From positions 1 through 55,826 of the forward strand of contig NZ_NRRQ01000020.1 in the NCBI RefSeq assembly GCF_016583745.1: a DNA stretch of 55,826 bases. Reading direction: 5' to 3'. Below the pieces are notes generated by a model. The model was not told the DNA's origin, did not search any database, and was given only the letters and a program-made list of their open reading frames with translations. Positions 8,715-17,526 of the stretch are shown here, piece after piece. The position numbers and the translations under genes are program-made. This DNA is from Chromatium okenii. Its GTDB lineage: Bacteria > Pseudomonadota > Gammaproteobacteria > Chromatiales > Chromatiaceae. Numbering within the stretch: position 1 is the stretch's first letter; the number at the start of each line of letters is the position of its first letter.

Positions 8715-11480
8715 ATGGCTAATACAAAACACGTTTTTGCATTTGAAGATGGCGATGGAAAAAACAAACATCTGCTCGGCGGCAAGGGCGCGAATCTGTG
8801 CGAAATGACGCAGATCGGCTTGAGTGTGCCGCCCGGTTTTGTGATTTCGACGGCAGCCTGTTTGGACTATCTCGCCGCGTCCACGCTGCCAACTGGCTTG
8901 ATGGACGACGTGCAGGCGCAGATGCGGGCGCTGGAGCAGAAAACCGGCAAAGGTTTTGGCGATTCCGACAATCCGCTGCTGGTGTCGGTGCGCTCCGGCT
9001 CGGCGATGTCGATGCCGGGCATGATGGACACGATTTTGAATCTCGGCCTCAACGCCGAGACGTTGCAAGGCGTGATCTGCGCGACTGGCGACGCTCGGTT
9101 TGGTTACGACGCATATCGGCGTTTCATCCAACTGTTTGGCAAGGTCGCGCTCGGTGTGCCGGATGCCGCGTTTGATAAGGAATTCGACGCGATTAAGGAA
9201 GCCGCTCATGCCAAGCAAGACGTTGATTTATCAGCCAATGATCTGAAAGAAGTCAGCGAGCGCTTCCTCGCCGTCGTGCAAAACGTGACCGGGCATCCGT
9301 TCCCGTCCGATCCGTATCAACAGTTGGAAATTGCGATCAAAGCGGTATTCAACAGTTGGGGCGGCAAACGCGCCGTCGATTATCGCCGCCAGTTCCACAT
9401 CACCCCGGACATGGCCAACGGCACTGCGGTCAATGTGGTGACGATGGTGTTCGGCAATCGCGGCGACGATTCCGCGACTGGCGTTGCCTTCACGCGCAAT
9501 CCGGCGACCGGAGAAAACAAGCTCTACGGCGAATATCTGGTCAACGCGCAGGGCGAAGATGTCGTTGCTGGCATTCGCACGCCGAAGCCGCTGGATCGCC
9601 TGAAAGTGGAAATGCCAGAAATGGCGGATCAGCTTGATGCGCTGCGCGACAAGCTCGAAAGCCATTATCACGAAGTGCAGGATTTCGAGTTCACCATCGA
9701 ACGCGGCCAGCTCTATTGCCTGCAAACCCGCAACGGCAAGATGAACACGGTGGCGATGGTGCGCACGTCGGTCGAAATGGAGCGCGAGGGCTTGATCACC
9801 AAAGAACAGGCGCTGCTGCGTATCGCGCCCGATTCGCTGGAGCAGATGCTGTTTCCGCGCCTTGATCCGACGATCAAAGCAGAAGCCGTCGCGCAGGGTT
9901 TGCCGGCATCGCCCGGCGCTGCATCTGGCATCGCGGTGTTTGATGCGGATCGCGCCGAGCAATACGGGCGCGAGCAGGGGCGCAAAGTCATTTTGGTGCG
10001 CGAGGAAACCAAGCCCGAAGATATTCACGGCTTTTTTGCTTCTGAAGGCATCTTGACTTCACGCGGCGGCAAAACCTCTCACGCCGCAGTCGTCGCTCGT
10101 GGCATGGGCAAGCCGTGCGTGGCTGGCGCAGAAGGCATCAGCGTTGATGTCAATCGGCGCGAGGCGCGAGTGGGGCTGACCAGTTTCAAAGAAGGTGACG
10201 TGATTACGCTCGACGGCACTTCCGGCAAGGTCTATCTCGGCGCAATTCCGACCGTTGAGCCAGATTTCACGCCAGAACTCAACGTGTTGCTGGGCTGGGC
10301 GGATGAACGGGCGCGGCTGAAAGTGATGGCAAATGCCGACACGCCAGATGATGCGCGTCGCGCTCGCAGCTACGGCGCAGTTGGAATCGGGCTGGCGCGG
10401 ACGGAGCGGATGTTTAACGACGTGGAGCGGCTGCCGATTGTGATTGAGATGATCGTGGCCGATACGCCGGAGCAGCGCCAAGCTGCGCTGGATAAATTGC
10501 TGCCGCTGCAACGGCGCGATTTCCGCGAGCTGTTTGAAGTGATGTCGCCCAATCCGGTGACGATTCGCCTGCTTGATCCGCCGATTCACGAGTTCCTGCC
10601 GGATGAGCATGTGTTGGAGCGCGAGTTGTCCGAGCTGCGGGCGCTGGCGCAGAACGCTCGCGGCGTGACCGTGCTGGCTGGCGCGATGGGGCTGCTTCAT
10701 GCGTCCGAAAGTGTGCGTCACGACATCGACATAGCGCGGCGGATGATTGATCCGGCGGTCGTTGAGGACGCGATTGGCAAGAAAGAGGCGATGCTCAAAA
10801 AGGTGCGGGCGCTGTACGAAACTAATCCGATGCTCGGTCATCGCGGAGTGCGGCTCGGCATCACCTTCCCTGAGATTTACCAGATGCAGGTGCGGGCGAT
10901 TCTCGAAGCGGCGGCGGAATGCGCCAAGGCGGGGATTCAGGTCAAGCCGCAAATCAAGGTGCCGCAGGTGTGTACCGCTGAGGAACTGCGCAAGGTCAAG
11001 ACCTTTGTCGATGATATTCACGCCGAAGTTGCTGAACGTTATGGCAAGCCGGTGAGCTTCAAATTCGGCACGATGATTGAGGTGGTGCGGGCGTGTATGC
11101 GGGCGGAATCGCTGGCGGAAGAAGCGGAGTTTTTCTCCTTCGGCACCAACGATTTAACGCAGGCGACGTTTTCATTCTCGCGGGAAGATGCGGAGAACAA
11201 ATTCCTGCCGCTGTATAACCAATCGGGGATTTTGCAAGACAACCCGTTTGATGTCTTGGATGTGAAAGGCGTTGGTAAATTGATGCAATTGGCGGTTGAA
11301 TGGGGTCGTTCAGTGAAACCGGATTTGCACGTCGGCATTTGCGGCGAGCACGGCGGACATCCAGCATCAATTGAATTCTGTCATAAAGCCAACTTGGATT
11401 ATGTCAGTTGCTCCGGGCCGCGTGTGCCGGTGGCGCGATTGGCTGCGGCTCATGCAGCATTGAAGGCGGGCAATAAATAA
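8715..11480 (+). CDS. ppdK: Pyruvate, phosphate dikinase
   Basis: A 921-residue cytosolic enzyme interconverting pyruvate + ATP + Pi and PEP + AMP + PPi. The N-terminal ATP-grasp region starts with LLGGKGANLCEM and includes VSVRSGSAMSMPGMMDT. The phosphohistidine domain is GGKTSHAAVVARGMGKPC, with the swivelling His at about residue 456. The C-terminal TIM barrel carries FGTNDLTQ and CGEHGG (catalytic Cys at about 876). It may serve gluconeogenesis and glycogen formation (glgC is in the same window) or PPi-linked glycolysis. ATG 8715 follows GAGAGAGGA; an upstream in-frame start at 8664 adds 17 residues unlike the family. Confidence 0.96.
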   Translation: MANTKHVFAFEDGDGKNKHLLGGKGANLCEMTQIGLSVPPGFVISTAACLDYLAASTLPTGLMDDVQAQMRALEQKTGKGFGDSDNPLLVSVRSGSAMSMPGMMDTILNLGLNAETLQGVICATGDARFGYDAYRRFIQLFGKVALGVPDAAFDKEFDAIKEAAHAKQDVDLSANDLKEVSERFLAVVQNVTGHPFPSDPYQQLEIAIKAVFNSWGGKRAVDYRRQFHITPDMANGTAVNVVTMVFGNRGDDSATGVAFTRNPATGENKLYGEYLVNAQGEDVVAGIRTPKPLDRLKVEMPEMADQLDALRDKLESHYHEVQDFEFTIERGQLYCLQTRNGKMNTVAMVRTSVEMEREGLITKEQALLRIAPDSLEQMLFPRLDPTIKAEAVAQGLPASPGAASGIAVFDADRAEQYGREQGRKVILVREETKPEDIHGFFASEGILTSRGGKTSHAAVVARGMGKPCVAGAEGISVDVNRREARVGLTSFKEGDVITLDGTSGKVYLGAIPTVEPDFTPELNVLLGWADERARLKVMANADTPDDARRARSYGAVGIGLARTERMFNDVERLPIVIEMIVADTPEQRQAALDKLLPLQRRDFRELFEVMSPNPVTIRLLDPPIHEFLPDEHVLERELSELRALAQNARGVTVLAGAMGLLHASESVRHDIDIARRMIDPAVVEDAIGKKEAMLKKVRALYETNPMLGHRGVRLGITFPEIYQMQVRAILEAAAECAKAGIQVKPQIKVPQVCTAEELRKVKTFVDDIHAEVAERYGKPVSFKFGTMIEVVRACMRAESLAEEAEFFSFGTNDLTQATFSFSREDAENKFLPLYNQSGILQDNPFDVLDVKGVGKLMQLAVEWGRSVKPDLHVGICGEHGGHPASIEFCHKANLDYVSCSGPRVPVARLAAAHAALKAGNK

Positions 11481-11498
11481 GTTATTGCGGAATTGAAA

Positions 11499-11529
11499 CT
11501 GCGGGTTGATGCTTTCAATCAACCCGCAG
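11499..11529 (+). terminator. Hairpin after ppdK
   Basis: The arms ctgcgggttga (11499-11509) and tcaacccgcag (11519-11529) form a perfect 11-bp stem with a 9-base loop, 18 bp after the stop codon. There is no T run, so it may stabilise the 3' end or terminate weakly before the HicB-like gene. Confidence 0.5.
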
Positions 11530-11559
11530 CGCGTTATTCAATTAAAAGGATCGCACACG

Positions 11560-11748
11560 ATGAAATTAAAAGTGATTATTCATCCGGCAGAAGAAGGCGG
11601 GTTTTGGGCAGAAGTTCCAGCGATTCAAGGTTGCGCAACGCAAGGCGATAGCATTGAAGAACTGTTAAAAAATGTGCAGGAAGCGATAGAAGGCTGTTTG
11701 AAAGCTGGATTGGGTTGTTGCGTTACGAATCACAAAAACATCAATTAA
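11560..11748 (+). CDS. HicB-like antitoxin domain protein, orphan and short
   Basis: A 62-residue protein starting MKLKVIIHPAEEGGFWAEVP and continuing with IQGCATQGDSIEELLKNVQEA, the partial RNase-H-like fold of HicB antitoxins. The usual HicA toxin gene is absent on both sides, and the last dozen residues (CCVTNHKNIN) do not look like the usual HicB end, so the gene is probably shortened. It lacks the C-terminal DNA-binding segment seen in longer HicB proteins. ATG 11560 follows AAAGGA. It may be a remnant or a solitary regulator. Confidence 0.65.
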   Translation: MKLKVIIHPAEEGGFWAEVPAIQGCATQGDSIEELLKNVQEAIEGCLKAGLGCCVTNHKNIN

Positions 11749-11801
11749 GATTGCCGCAATCACAACCCAAATTGATGTTTCTATCTATTAGCTGGCGCTA
11801 A

Positions 11802-12413
11802 TTAAGCTGCGCGGCGACGTGCAAAACCGAATAAACCGATTGCTAATAAACTGAGCAGGGCTGGTTCTGATACATTGACAGCAGTCATTTGAATGTTGTC
11901 AAGAAAAGAAGACGCATCTGCAGCAGTATAGATACCGCGAAATTCAAGCGTGTGACTACCCGCACCAACGATTAAATTATCTACGGTGTAGGTTGCCCAA
12001 AATGCAGTAGGGTCAATCGTTGTTTGTAATATACTGTCAACCCAAATTTGAACATTTTGATCTGCAGGGTAAAAAGGGCGATCTACCAAATCAAACGAAA
12101 TGCTCAGGTTATAATTACCATTGCTAAAGAAGGTTTGACTCACCGAAGAATCTTGTTGCAAAAAGGCAAAATAACCGCCGCTGCTAGCAACGCCAAACCA
12201 AGCAGTATCGTTTTCTGAAATACCAGAAAGACCAGTAAATGACCAAGGTGCTGCATTCACGACACCTGCGTATTGGAACGCATTCATTCCCGAAAAACTT
12301 GTCACACTACTGACTTCAAAACTGGTGTTTTCTAAAATGGGGGCGGCATACGCCTGAGTGGTCGTCAAGCCAAACAATCCCAGTGACAGTGCGAGTATTT
12401 TCTTGTTCATCAT
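11802..12413 (-). CDS. PEP-CTERM sorting-domain protein, secreted
   Basis: A 203-residue protein with a signal peptide (basic MNKK, hydrophobic core, cleavage near AYAAP), a beta-rich middle beginning ILENTSFEV, and a C-terminal sorting signal: SEPALL, a hydrophobic helix, then FARRRAA. This is the PEP-CTERM pattern with Ser in place of the first Pro. Such proteins are cut by exosortase and released or anchored together with exopolysaccharide. No exosortase is in the window, but a PEP-CTERM-associated sugar transferase is at 53362. The middle resembles extracellular carbohydrate-binding-like domains, without a firm assignment. Confidence 0.8.
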   Translation of the reverse strand: MMNKKILALSLGLFGLTTTQAYAAPILENTSFEVSSVTSFSGMNAFQYAGVVNAAPWSFTGLSGISENDTAWFGVASSGGYFAFLQQDSSVSQTFFSNGNYNLSISFDLVDRPFYPADQNVQIWVDSILQTTIDPTAFWATYTVDNLIVGAGSHTLEFRGIYTAADASSFLDNIQMTAVNVSEPALLSLLAIGLFGFARRRAA

Positions 12414-12512
12414 TTATATTCCGCTTTGAATAGTTTGAGGATCAATACGATAGTTATCGACAATTGTAAATCAGGCTTAATTGTGTAACAACATCTGGTT
12501 CACATCGCTAAT

Positions 12513-14384
12513 TCAAGCCGCCACCTCAATATCACATTCATCATCATGCAAGCGTCCGCGCAGTTCTGGAAAATCTAACCACCGCAGCAAACCGCCAATA
12601 AATTCTCGCGCCGCCGGACACACCGTCCCGCGTGGTGATTGCGGATCGGCAGCCATCGCCACCGCCCCCTGCAAAAACTCCAGCGTTCCCACCGGACGAT
12701 CTGGCCCTTCTGGCGACCACGTCACCGACGGATCCCGAAAGCGCACCGCGCTGCCGCGTTCGGGCACAACCGGACTCGCCACCCACACCTGCCGCACAAT
12801 CTGCGCCCCCGATTCAGTATCCCGAATCATCTGGTATTTACTCGTGCCTTCCCAATGATGGGTTTCGATCCGCGAGGTGTATTTCGCGTCAATCACAATC
12901 GCCAACGCCAGCCGCCCCACCCCACCGGGCGCTGGAGCATCAAAAAATTCCATGATCACGTCCGGCGACCACGGCGCTTCACCCTCGCGTCCTTGAAACA
13001 AACTGTCACCGCTGCGCTGCGCCAGCTCCCGCGACACAATCCAAGGTTCATACCGCAGCAACACCCGCCGACCATCCGCAGCCGTAAATCCCAAGCGCGT
13101 ATCGCGGCGCAAATCCACCGTAAATAATTGCGAACCGAGGCGGCGAAACAAGCTGTCGTGACTGCTCGGACGCAGCCCGGCGTCTTCACACGCCGCCGCC
13201 ACCTGCAAAAACACCCATTGCTCGTACATCCGCCACGTCGGTTTACTGCGCTCGTCCAAACTGTGCTCCAGCAGCAGCGTGGAGCGTTGCAAATAATCGC
13301 GCATCGACTCCCAAAAGCGGTGGTAATTCAACACATAACGAAAAATTGGCGTCGGTTCTCGCGGCGACACCGCCCGCTGCTGGCGCAGAAATGGCAGCTC
13401 CAACATCCCCCGCAGCGCCCGATCAATCCGCTGGGCACGCGCAATCGCATCGTTGAGCTTGTCCAATTTCGGCTGATCAAACGCCTCATACAGCGACGGA
13501 TCCGTCCCAAAGCGCCGATTCCGATACGGTTTATCCGCCATGATGCTGGCGCGTTCGGCGCTGGCATGACGCGCACAATCTTTGGTGCGCTCGCGGATTA
13601 AATCGAGAAACCAACGAATCACGCCATGCTCAACGCATTGCGTGTGGGCGATGATCCGCAAACGCGGCCCGACCATCCCGCCCTCGGTGGACGGACGTCG
13701 CGGATCAATGCCCCGCGCCGCAAACCACGCCAGCCCATCGTTGGTCAGGCGCTCCGATCCCGTCCACGTCGTCACCCGCCGTTCCGAGCGCAGCGACACC
13801 TCCGGCTGCTGCGAAATTTGCAGCAGGCAAATTCCCAATTCCTGCACCAGCGCCTCAATCACGCCCAATTCCAACTGCGCCGAGCGCGGCGGCAAACGAT
13901 TGGCAGCGCGACCCTTCGCCTTGGCGATGCCCGCGAACGATTTTGATGCTAAATCAAAGAGTAACCCGCTCGACAACGTCGCCAGATCGCCCACCATCGC
14001 ATCAAACACCGCCTCGGTGATTTTCGACGCCACCACCGCAATCAGCAGCGTTCCGCGCAGATGCCACGCCGCCTCCGGCGCATGTTCAGGGCGCGTGAAT
14101 ACTTTGATGTCCACCAGCCCGCGAGCACTTTCAAAATACAGCGCCGCTGGCCACTCCACATGTCGCCGATACGCGCTGCCGATGGCGGTCGGCGGCGTCA
14201 CATCGCCAATCTGCACCCGATATTCCAACCCCGCCTCACGCGGACTGACCTCGAACGTCAAGCGATCCGTTTCCTGACAGGTCGGCGGCACCGCGCCCGC
14301 GTTGGCACCATCCAGCGTCAATTCCGCCACGCAGTGATCGTGGTGATACACCGCAAAAGTTGGCAAATCATCAGTCGCTTTCAT
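12513..14384 (-). CDS. DUF2357 / PD-(D/E)XK nuclease (McrC-like partner)
   Basis: A 623-residue protein. Residues about 60-280 match the DUF2357 style of domain (VDIKVFTRPE, KITEAVFDAMVGDL, LLFDLASKSF). Residues about 380-540 form a DUF524/PDDEXK_7-like nuclease: YEQW at 386-389, Asp474 in WSPDVIMEF, and the IDAK triad at 497-500. It is the third gene of a tight operon: the AAA+ ATPase gene ends 17 bp upstream and a GGGAG site precedes this ATG. In McrBC-like systems the ATPase gene is followed by the nuclease gene in the same way. The likely role is cleavage of modified or foreign DNA. Target and trigger are unknown. Confidence 0.8.
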   Translation of the reverse strand: MKATDDLPTFAVYHHDHCVAELTLDGANAGAVPPTCQETDRLTFEVSPREAGLEYRVQIGDVTPPTAIGSAYRRHVEWPAALYFESARGLVDIKVFTRPEHAPEAAWHLRGTLLIAVVASKITEAVFDAMVGDLATLSSGLLFDLASKSFAGIAKAKGRAANRLPPRSAQLELGVIEALVQELGICLLQISQQPEVSLRSERRVTTWTGSERLTNDGLAWFAARGIDPRRPSTEGGMVGPRLRIIAHTQCVEHGVIRWFLDLIRERTKDCARHASAERASIMADKPYRNRRFGTDPSLYEAFDQPKLDKLNDAIARAQRIDRALRGMLELPFLRQQRAVSPREPTPIFRYVLNYHRFWESMRDYLQRSTLLLEHSLDERSKPTWRMYEQWVFLQVAAACEDAGLRPSSHDSLFRRLGSQLFTVDLRRDTRLGFTAADGRRVLLRYEPWIVSRELAQRSGDSLFQGREGEAPWSPDVIMEFFDAPAPGGVGRLALAIVIDAKYTSRIETHHWEGTSKYQMIRDTESGAQIVRQVWVASPVVPERGSAVRFRDPSVTWSPEGPDRPVGTLEFLQGAVAMAADPQSPRGTVCPAAREFIGGLLRWLDFPELRGRLHDDECDIEVAA

Positions 14385-14401
14385 GCCCGCACTCCCGCCA
14401 C

Positions 14402-16939
14402 TCAGTTTTCGACTTCAAAGGCATCGAAATCAATCGCTTGCGAACTTTCTACCGCAATGCGATCCAACATCTGCAACGCGCCGGTAAACGCCGTGCCATG
14501 ACTGTCGAGAATCGTGCGCAGCTCATCGAGCGCCCGCCGCGCCTCCGCCCGGAAAATCCCCCGCACCTGACTGAGCACCCGCTGCCGCAACTGCATATCG
14601 AACGCCTCCTCTGCCGAACACAAGGTCCCGGCGCTGGCGACAAACCGCGCAATCGCCTGATAACGGCGCGGCGTCAACGGACTGCCGAGCACCGCCAGCG
14701 GCTGCAACATCGCATCAATCACCGACGCCGCCTGCCCGGTCAGCGTCATATCCCGCGTCCACGAATCAAAACTGGCGACCGTCACCGGCGCACCAGTTGG
14801 CGGCGCGACCGAGGTTGACGCCGTGCGCTGCAAACTGCCAAACGGCACCGCCTCTAATCGCAATTCATTAGCGCGATCCCGCAACCGTTGACTTAATGGC
14901 TTCGTGGTTTCGTCATAATTCACCGTGCCAATAAAACGCAAATTGCTATTCAATGGCACTCGCGCCCAATCGCGCCAAGGATCAGCGCGATCCACTGCCG
15001 AAGGTGAAAACACACCAATTGAACGCTGCTGTCCCGCACGCGGCAATGCCTGTAAAAAGCCACTGAAATAATGCTCTGGCTGCGCCAAATTCATTTCATC
15101 TAAACAGACAATCCACAAGCCACTATCGCGCCCATTTTTTTCAGTTTCCATTGCCGCCCAAACTAAATGCTCAAATAAGCCAGTTGCTGCCGGTTGGAAT
15201 TTTTCCTCTAATAAATTGGCGCGACCTAATAAATCACCCGGTTCTAACCACGACGGACTAACATCGACTGCTAAATAACGCGCCTCATCGCCCGCCAATG
15301 CCTGCGCATATAACACCGGCAAGGAAGATTTACCGGTGCCAGAATAACCACCGAGAATGGTTAAATCGCCGCATTTCACACTGAGATGAAATGCCACCAA
15401 ATCGAGCGGACGGAAACGAAACCCCGCATTAGCGACATGTTCCTTAAAGCGATTAAAAAAGGCTTCTTCATCATCCATGCCGCGTCCATTGCTAATCGCT
15501 TGTAAAAAAGCGGGCGGCTCTAAAATCATTGGCGTCGTTGTTGCAACCGCTGCCGTAAACAGCGGCTTTTCTGAGGTCGTGCTGGGACGTTCGACTGGAG
15601 TTGCCAAGACACCGATTTGCGTTAAAAACGGACTCATCGACAAGAAATTCTGTAATAACTCTTGGCGATTCTCAACAAAGCGCGTCGCAACTTCTTTTAA
15701 TCCTTCTTCTAATACTTGGCGCTGCTGATCAATATCAGCGCGAGCCTGCTCAATTGACGCGCTTTCAGTTGCTTGCCACTGTTCAAAGACTTGGCGTTGT
15801 TGCTTCAAATCCGCCTCAAGCTGCGCTTCTTCCTGCCGACGCTGGCGCTCTAAATCATTCGCCAAACGCCCAATTTGATGAATAAAATTCTGCTCTTGCT
15901 GGCGCAAATCATTGATCTTGCCCTCAACTTCAGCGGTCAACTTGGCGGTATGCGTTTCAATATGTGCTTGCGCCCGCGCTGCAATCGCGGTTTCAAGACG
16001 TTGTTCTAAAACCCCAGATTCCAAAATGCTCTGCAATAATTCTTCAATGGCTTCATTTTGTCCCGATAAATGAGAACTCAATACTTTGAAAACATCGACG
16101 ATTTCATCCGCATTTAACGCATCTTGTGCCGTTAAATAAATTTGGCTGAGGTCTTTCCATTCCTGCATGAAATCGCGTAAGCGTTTACGCGGTAAAACCT
16201 GTTTGGCGACTTGCCGCACCACTTCTTCATCGCTATACAAGCGCACATGTTCCAGCGCATCTTCTTGCTGCAAGACTTCAAAGCGTTCCCAAGTTAATAA
16301 TTGATAACTGGGAGAAAAGGTATCAGATGATTTATTTAAGGGTTGATCGCAAGCTGATAATAAAATGCGATGGCGGATAATAAAACCGGGGTCTTTTTGC
16401 ACCCGCGCCGCACTAAAAACGACGGTATCAACGCTAGAAATCGGTTTCGAGAGCGTCACAAAATAACGATTGCGATATTCCCATTCCGCTTTGAATGGTC
16501 CATAAATCCGATCACCGAGGCGCACTAATACGAGTGAGGTGGGCGGATGATCCATTTCAATCGCATGGGGGCGATTGATGAGATCACGGCGTTCTAAATT
16601 TTTAGTGCCGTCGAGAATTTCAATCACGTTGCGCACGCCGCCGAGCCGCACCGAATCCCATTCAAATTGGTATTTATCTTTATCGCCATCTTTGGGATCA
16701 AATTGGGCGGCTTCTTCCACGCGCCCCACAATTAAACGTCCCGGCGTTAATTCCTGCTGCGGTGAAATCCCACGAATGAGCCACCAACATAATTCACGAT
16801 TGGGATAATCACCTTCTCTGACGGGGCCTAAGCGATCATTTTCAATCACTGCAATTGGTCTGACGGTCACAAATTGATTGTCATTTAACCAAAACGGCTG
16901 TTGGGCAATTGCCGCAACAATTTCTGTACCACGCGCCAT
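14402..16939 (-). CDS. Coiled-coil AAA+ ATPase (McrB-like) of a putative defence operon
   Basis: An 845-residue protein with three parts. Residues 1-290 form an unassigned N-terminal region that may sense the target. Residues about 300-430 are very rich in Gln, Glu, Arg and Leu heptads and predict a long coiled coil. Residues about 500-760 are an AAA+ module with Walker A GGYSGTGKSS (530-539), Walker B IVCLDEMNLAQ (610-620) and GTVNYDETTKPLSQRLRDR (671-689) at the sensor position. McrB GTPases carry an NTxD-type signature there, so this one may use ATP. A strong AAGGAG site lies eight bases before ATG. It is co-transcribed with DUF29 upstream and the nuclease downstream. Confidence 0.82.
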   Translation of the reverse strand: MARGTEIVAAIAQQPFWLNDNQFVTVRPIAVIENDRLGPVREGDYPNRELCWWLIRGISPQQELTPGRLIVGRVEEAAQFDPKDGDKDKYQFEWDSVRLGGVRNVIEILDGTKNLERRDLINRPHAIEMDHPPTSLVLVRLGDRIYGPFKAEWEYRNRYFVTLSKPISSVDTVVFSAARVQKDPGFIIRHRILLSACDQPLNKSSDTFSPSYQLLTWERFEVLQQEDALEHVRLYSDEEVVRQVAKQVLPRKRLRDFMQEWKDLSQIYLTAQDALNADEIVDVFKVLSSHLSGQNEAIEELLQSILESGVLEQRLETAIAARAQAHIETHTAKLTAEVEGKINDLRQQEQNFIHQIGRLANDLERQRRQEEAQLEADLKQQRQVFEQWQATESASIEQARADIDQQRQVLEEGLKEVATRFVENRQELLQNFLSMSPFLTQIGVLATPVERPSTTSEKPLFTAAVATTTPMILEPPAFLQAISNGRGMDDEEAFFNRFKEHVANAGFRFRPLDLVAFHLSVKCGDLTILGGYSGTGKSSLPVLYAQALAGDEARYLAVDVSPSWLEPGDLLGRANLLEEKFQPAATGLFEHLVWAAMETEKNGRDSGLWIVCLDEMNLAQPEHYFSGFLQALPRAGQQRSIGVFSPSAVDRADPWRDWARVPLNSNLRFIGTVNYDETTKPLSQRLRDRANELRLEAVPFGSLQRTASTSVAPPTGAPVTVASFDSWTRDMTLTGQAASVIDAMLQPLAVLGSPLTPRRYQAIARFVASAGTLCSAEEAFDMQLRQRVLSQVRGIFRAEARRALDELRTILDSHGTAFTGALQMLDRIAVESSQAIDFDAFEVEN

Positions 16940-16951
16940 GTTATACGCTCC

Positions 16952-17455
16952 TTATTTTGAGGTTTGGTCGGGCATTAAGCTATCGTGAGATGCAGCAGGA
17001 TAATACTCTTCATCTAACAATTGCGTTGGTGAATAGGGACAAGTTGAGGGAAATGTGGTGAGTGCTAAATGCGTTTCTTTACTGGCAAGCTGGGTTGCAT
17101 CAGCATACGCTTCGGTAAGAATTGCGGCGAATTGCGATTTTAAGCCCGGAGATTTTTTTAGTCGCTTCTGAATGCGCTCACGTTGCGCAATGATGGTGGC
17201 ACGCCAACTGTCTCCTTTGCATTCGCGCCAGCGTTCTGACAGCGTTTGATATTGATATTGCCATTTGAGTAAATGCGCGAGCAAAATAACGAGGCGGTTT
17301 TCAAGTTCATCTCGTTCACTTTTACCCATATCAGTGAGTTCTGCAATCAAGTGTTCAATATCTAGTTCTGCATAACAACCGCTGCGTAATAGTTCTGCGG
17401 TGCGTTGCGCCCAAGCAGGGTAATCGGCGTGATACAGCGTGTTTAATTCAATCAT
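16952..17455 (-). CDS. DUF29 family protein
   Basis: About 167 residues. LYHADYPAWAQRTAELLRSG and the following region (AELDIEHLIAELTDMGKSER, HLLKWQYQ) are hallmarks of DUF29, a helical family common in cyanobacteria and some gammaproteobacteria with no known activity. It is the first gene of a leftward operon, only 12 bp ahead of the AAA+ ATPase. A GTG start at 17467 is an alternative. DUF29 genes are often dispersed singly, so its position inside a McrBC-like operon could mean a regulatory or antitoxin-like role, or simple hitch-hiking. Confidence 0.8.
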   Translation of the reverse strand: MIELNTLYHADYPAWAQRTAELLRSGCYAELDIEHLIAELTDMGKSERDELENRLVILLAHLLKWQYQYQTLSERWRECKGDSWRATIIAQRERIQKRLKKSPGLKSQFAAILTEAYADATQLASKETHLALTTFPSTCPYSPTQLLDEEYYPAASHDSLMPDQTSK

Positions 17456-17482
17456 GGCAATGCTCACTGCGGTGCAGAACGC

Positions 17483-17520
17483 ATTGGCAGTTAATGCGTT
17501 AATTACAATTAACTGCCAAT
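17483..17520. repeat. 13-bp perfect inverted repeat between lpdA and the DUF29 operon
   Basis: The arms attggcagttaat (17483-17495) and attaactgccaat (17508-17520) are exact reverse complements with a 12-base spacer. It sits after the lpdA stop and just before the DUF29 start, and has no T run. It could be an operator for the downstream operon or a terminator of lpdA. Confidence 0.6.
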
Positions 17521-17526
17521 GGTGAT

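Noticed and set aside
9231-10028. Long open frames opposite ppdK, lpdA and glmS
   Set aside because: They lie antisense to strongly conserved genes, have no ribosome sites, and show Arg/His-rich compositions expected from reading the opposite strand of codon-biased genes.
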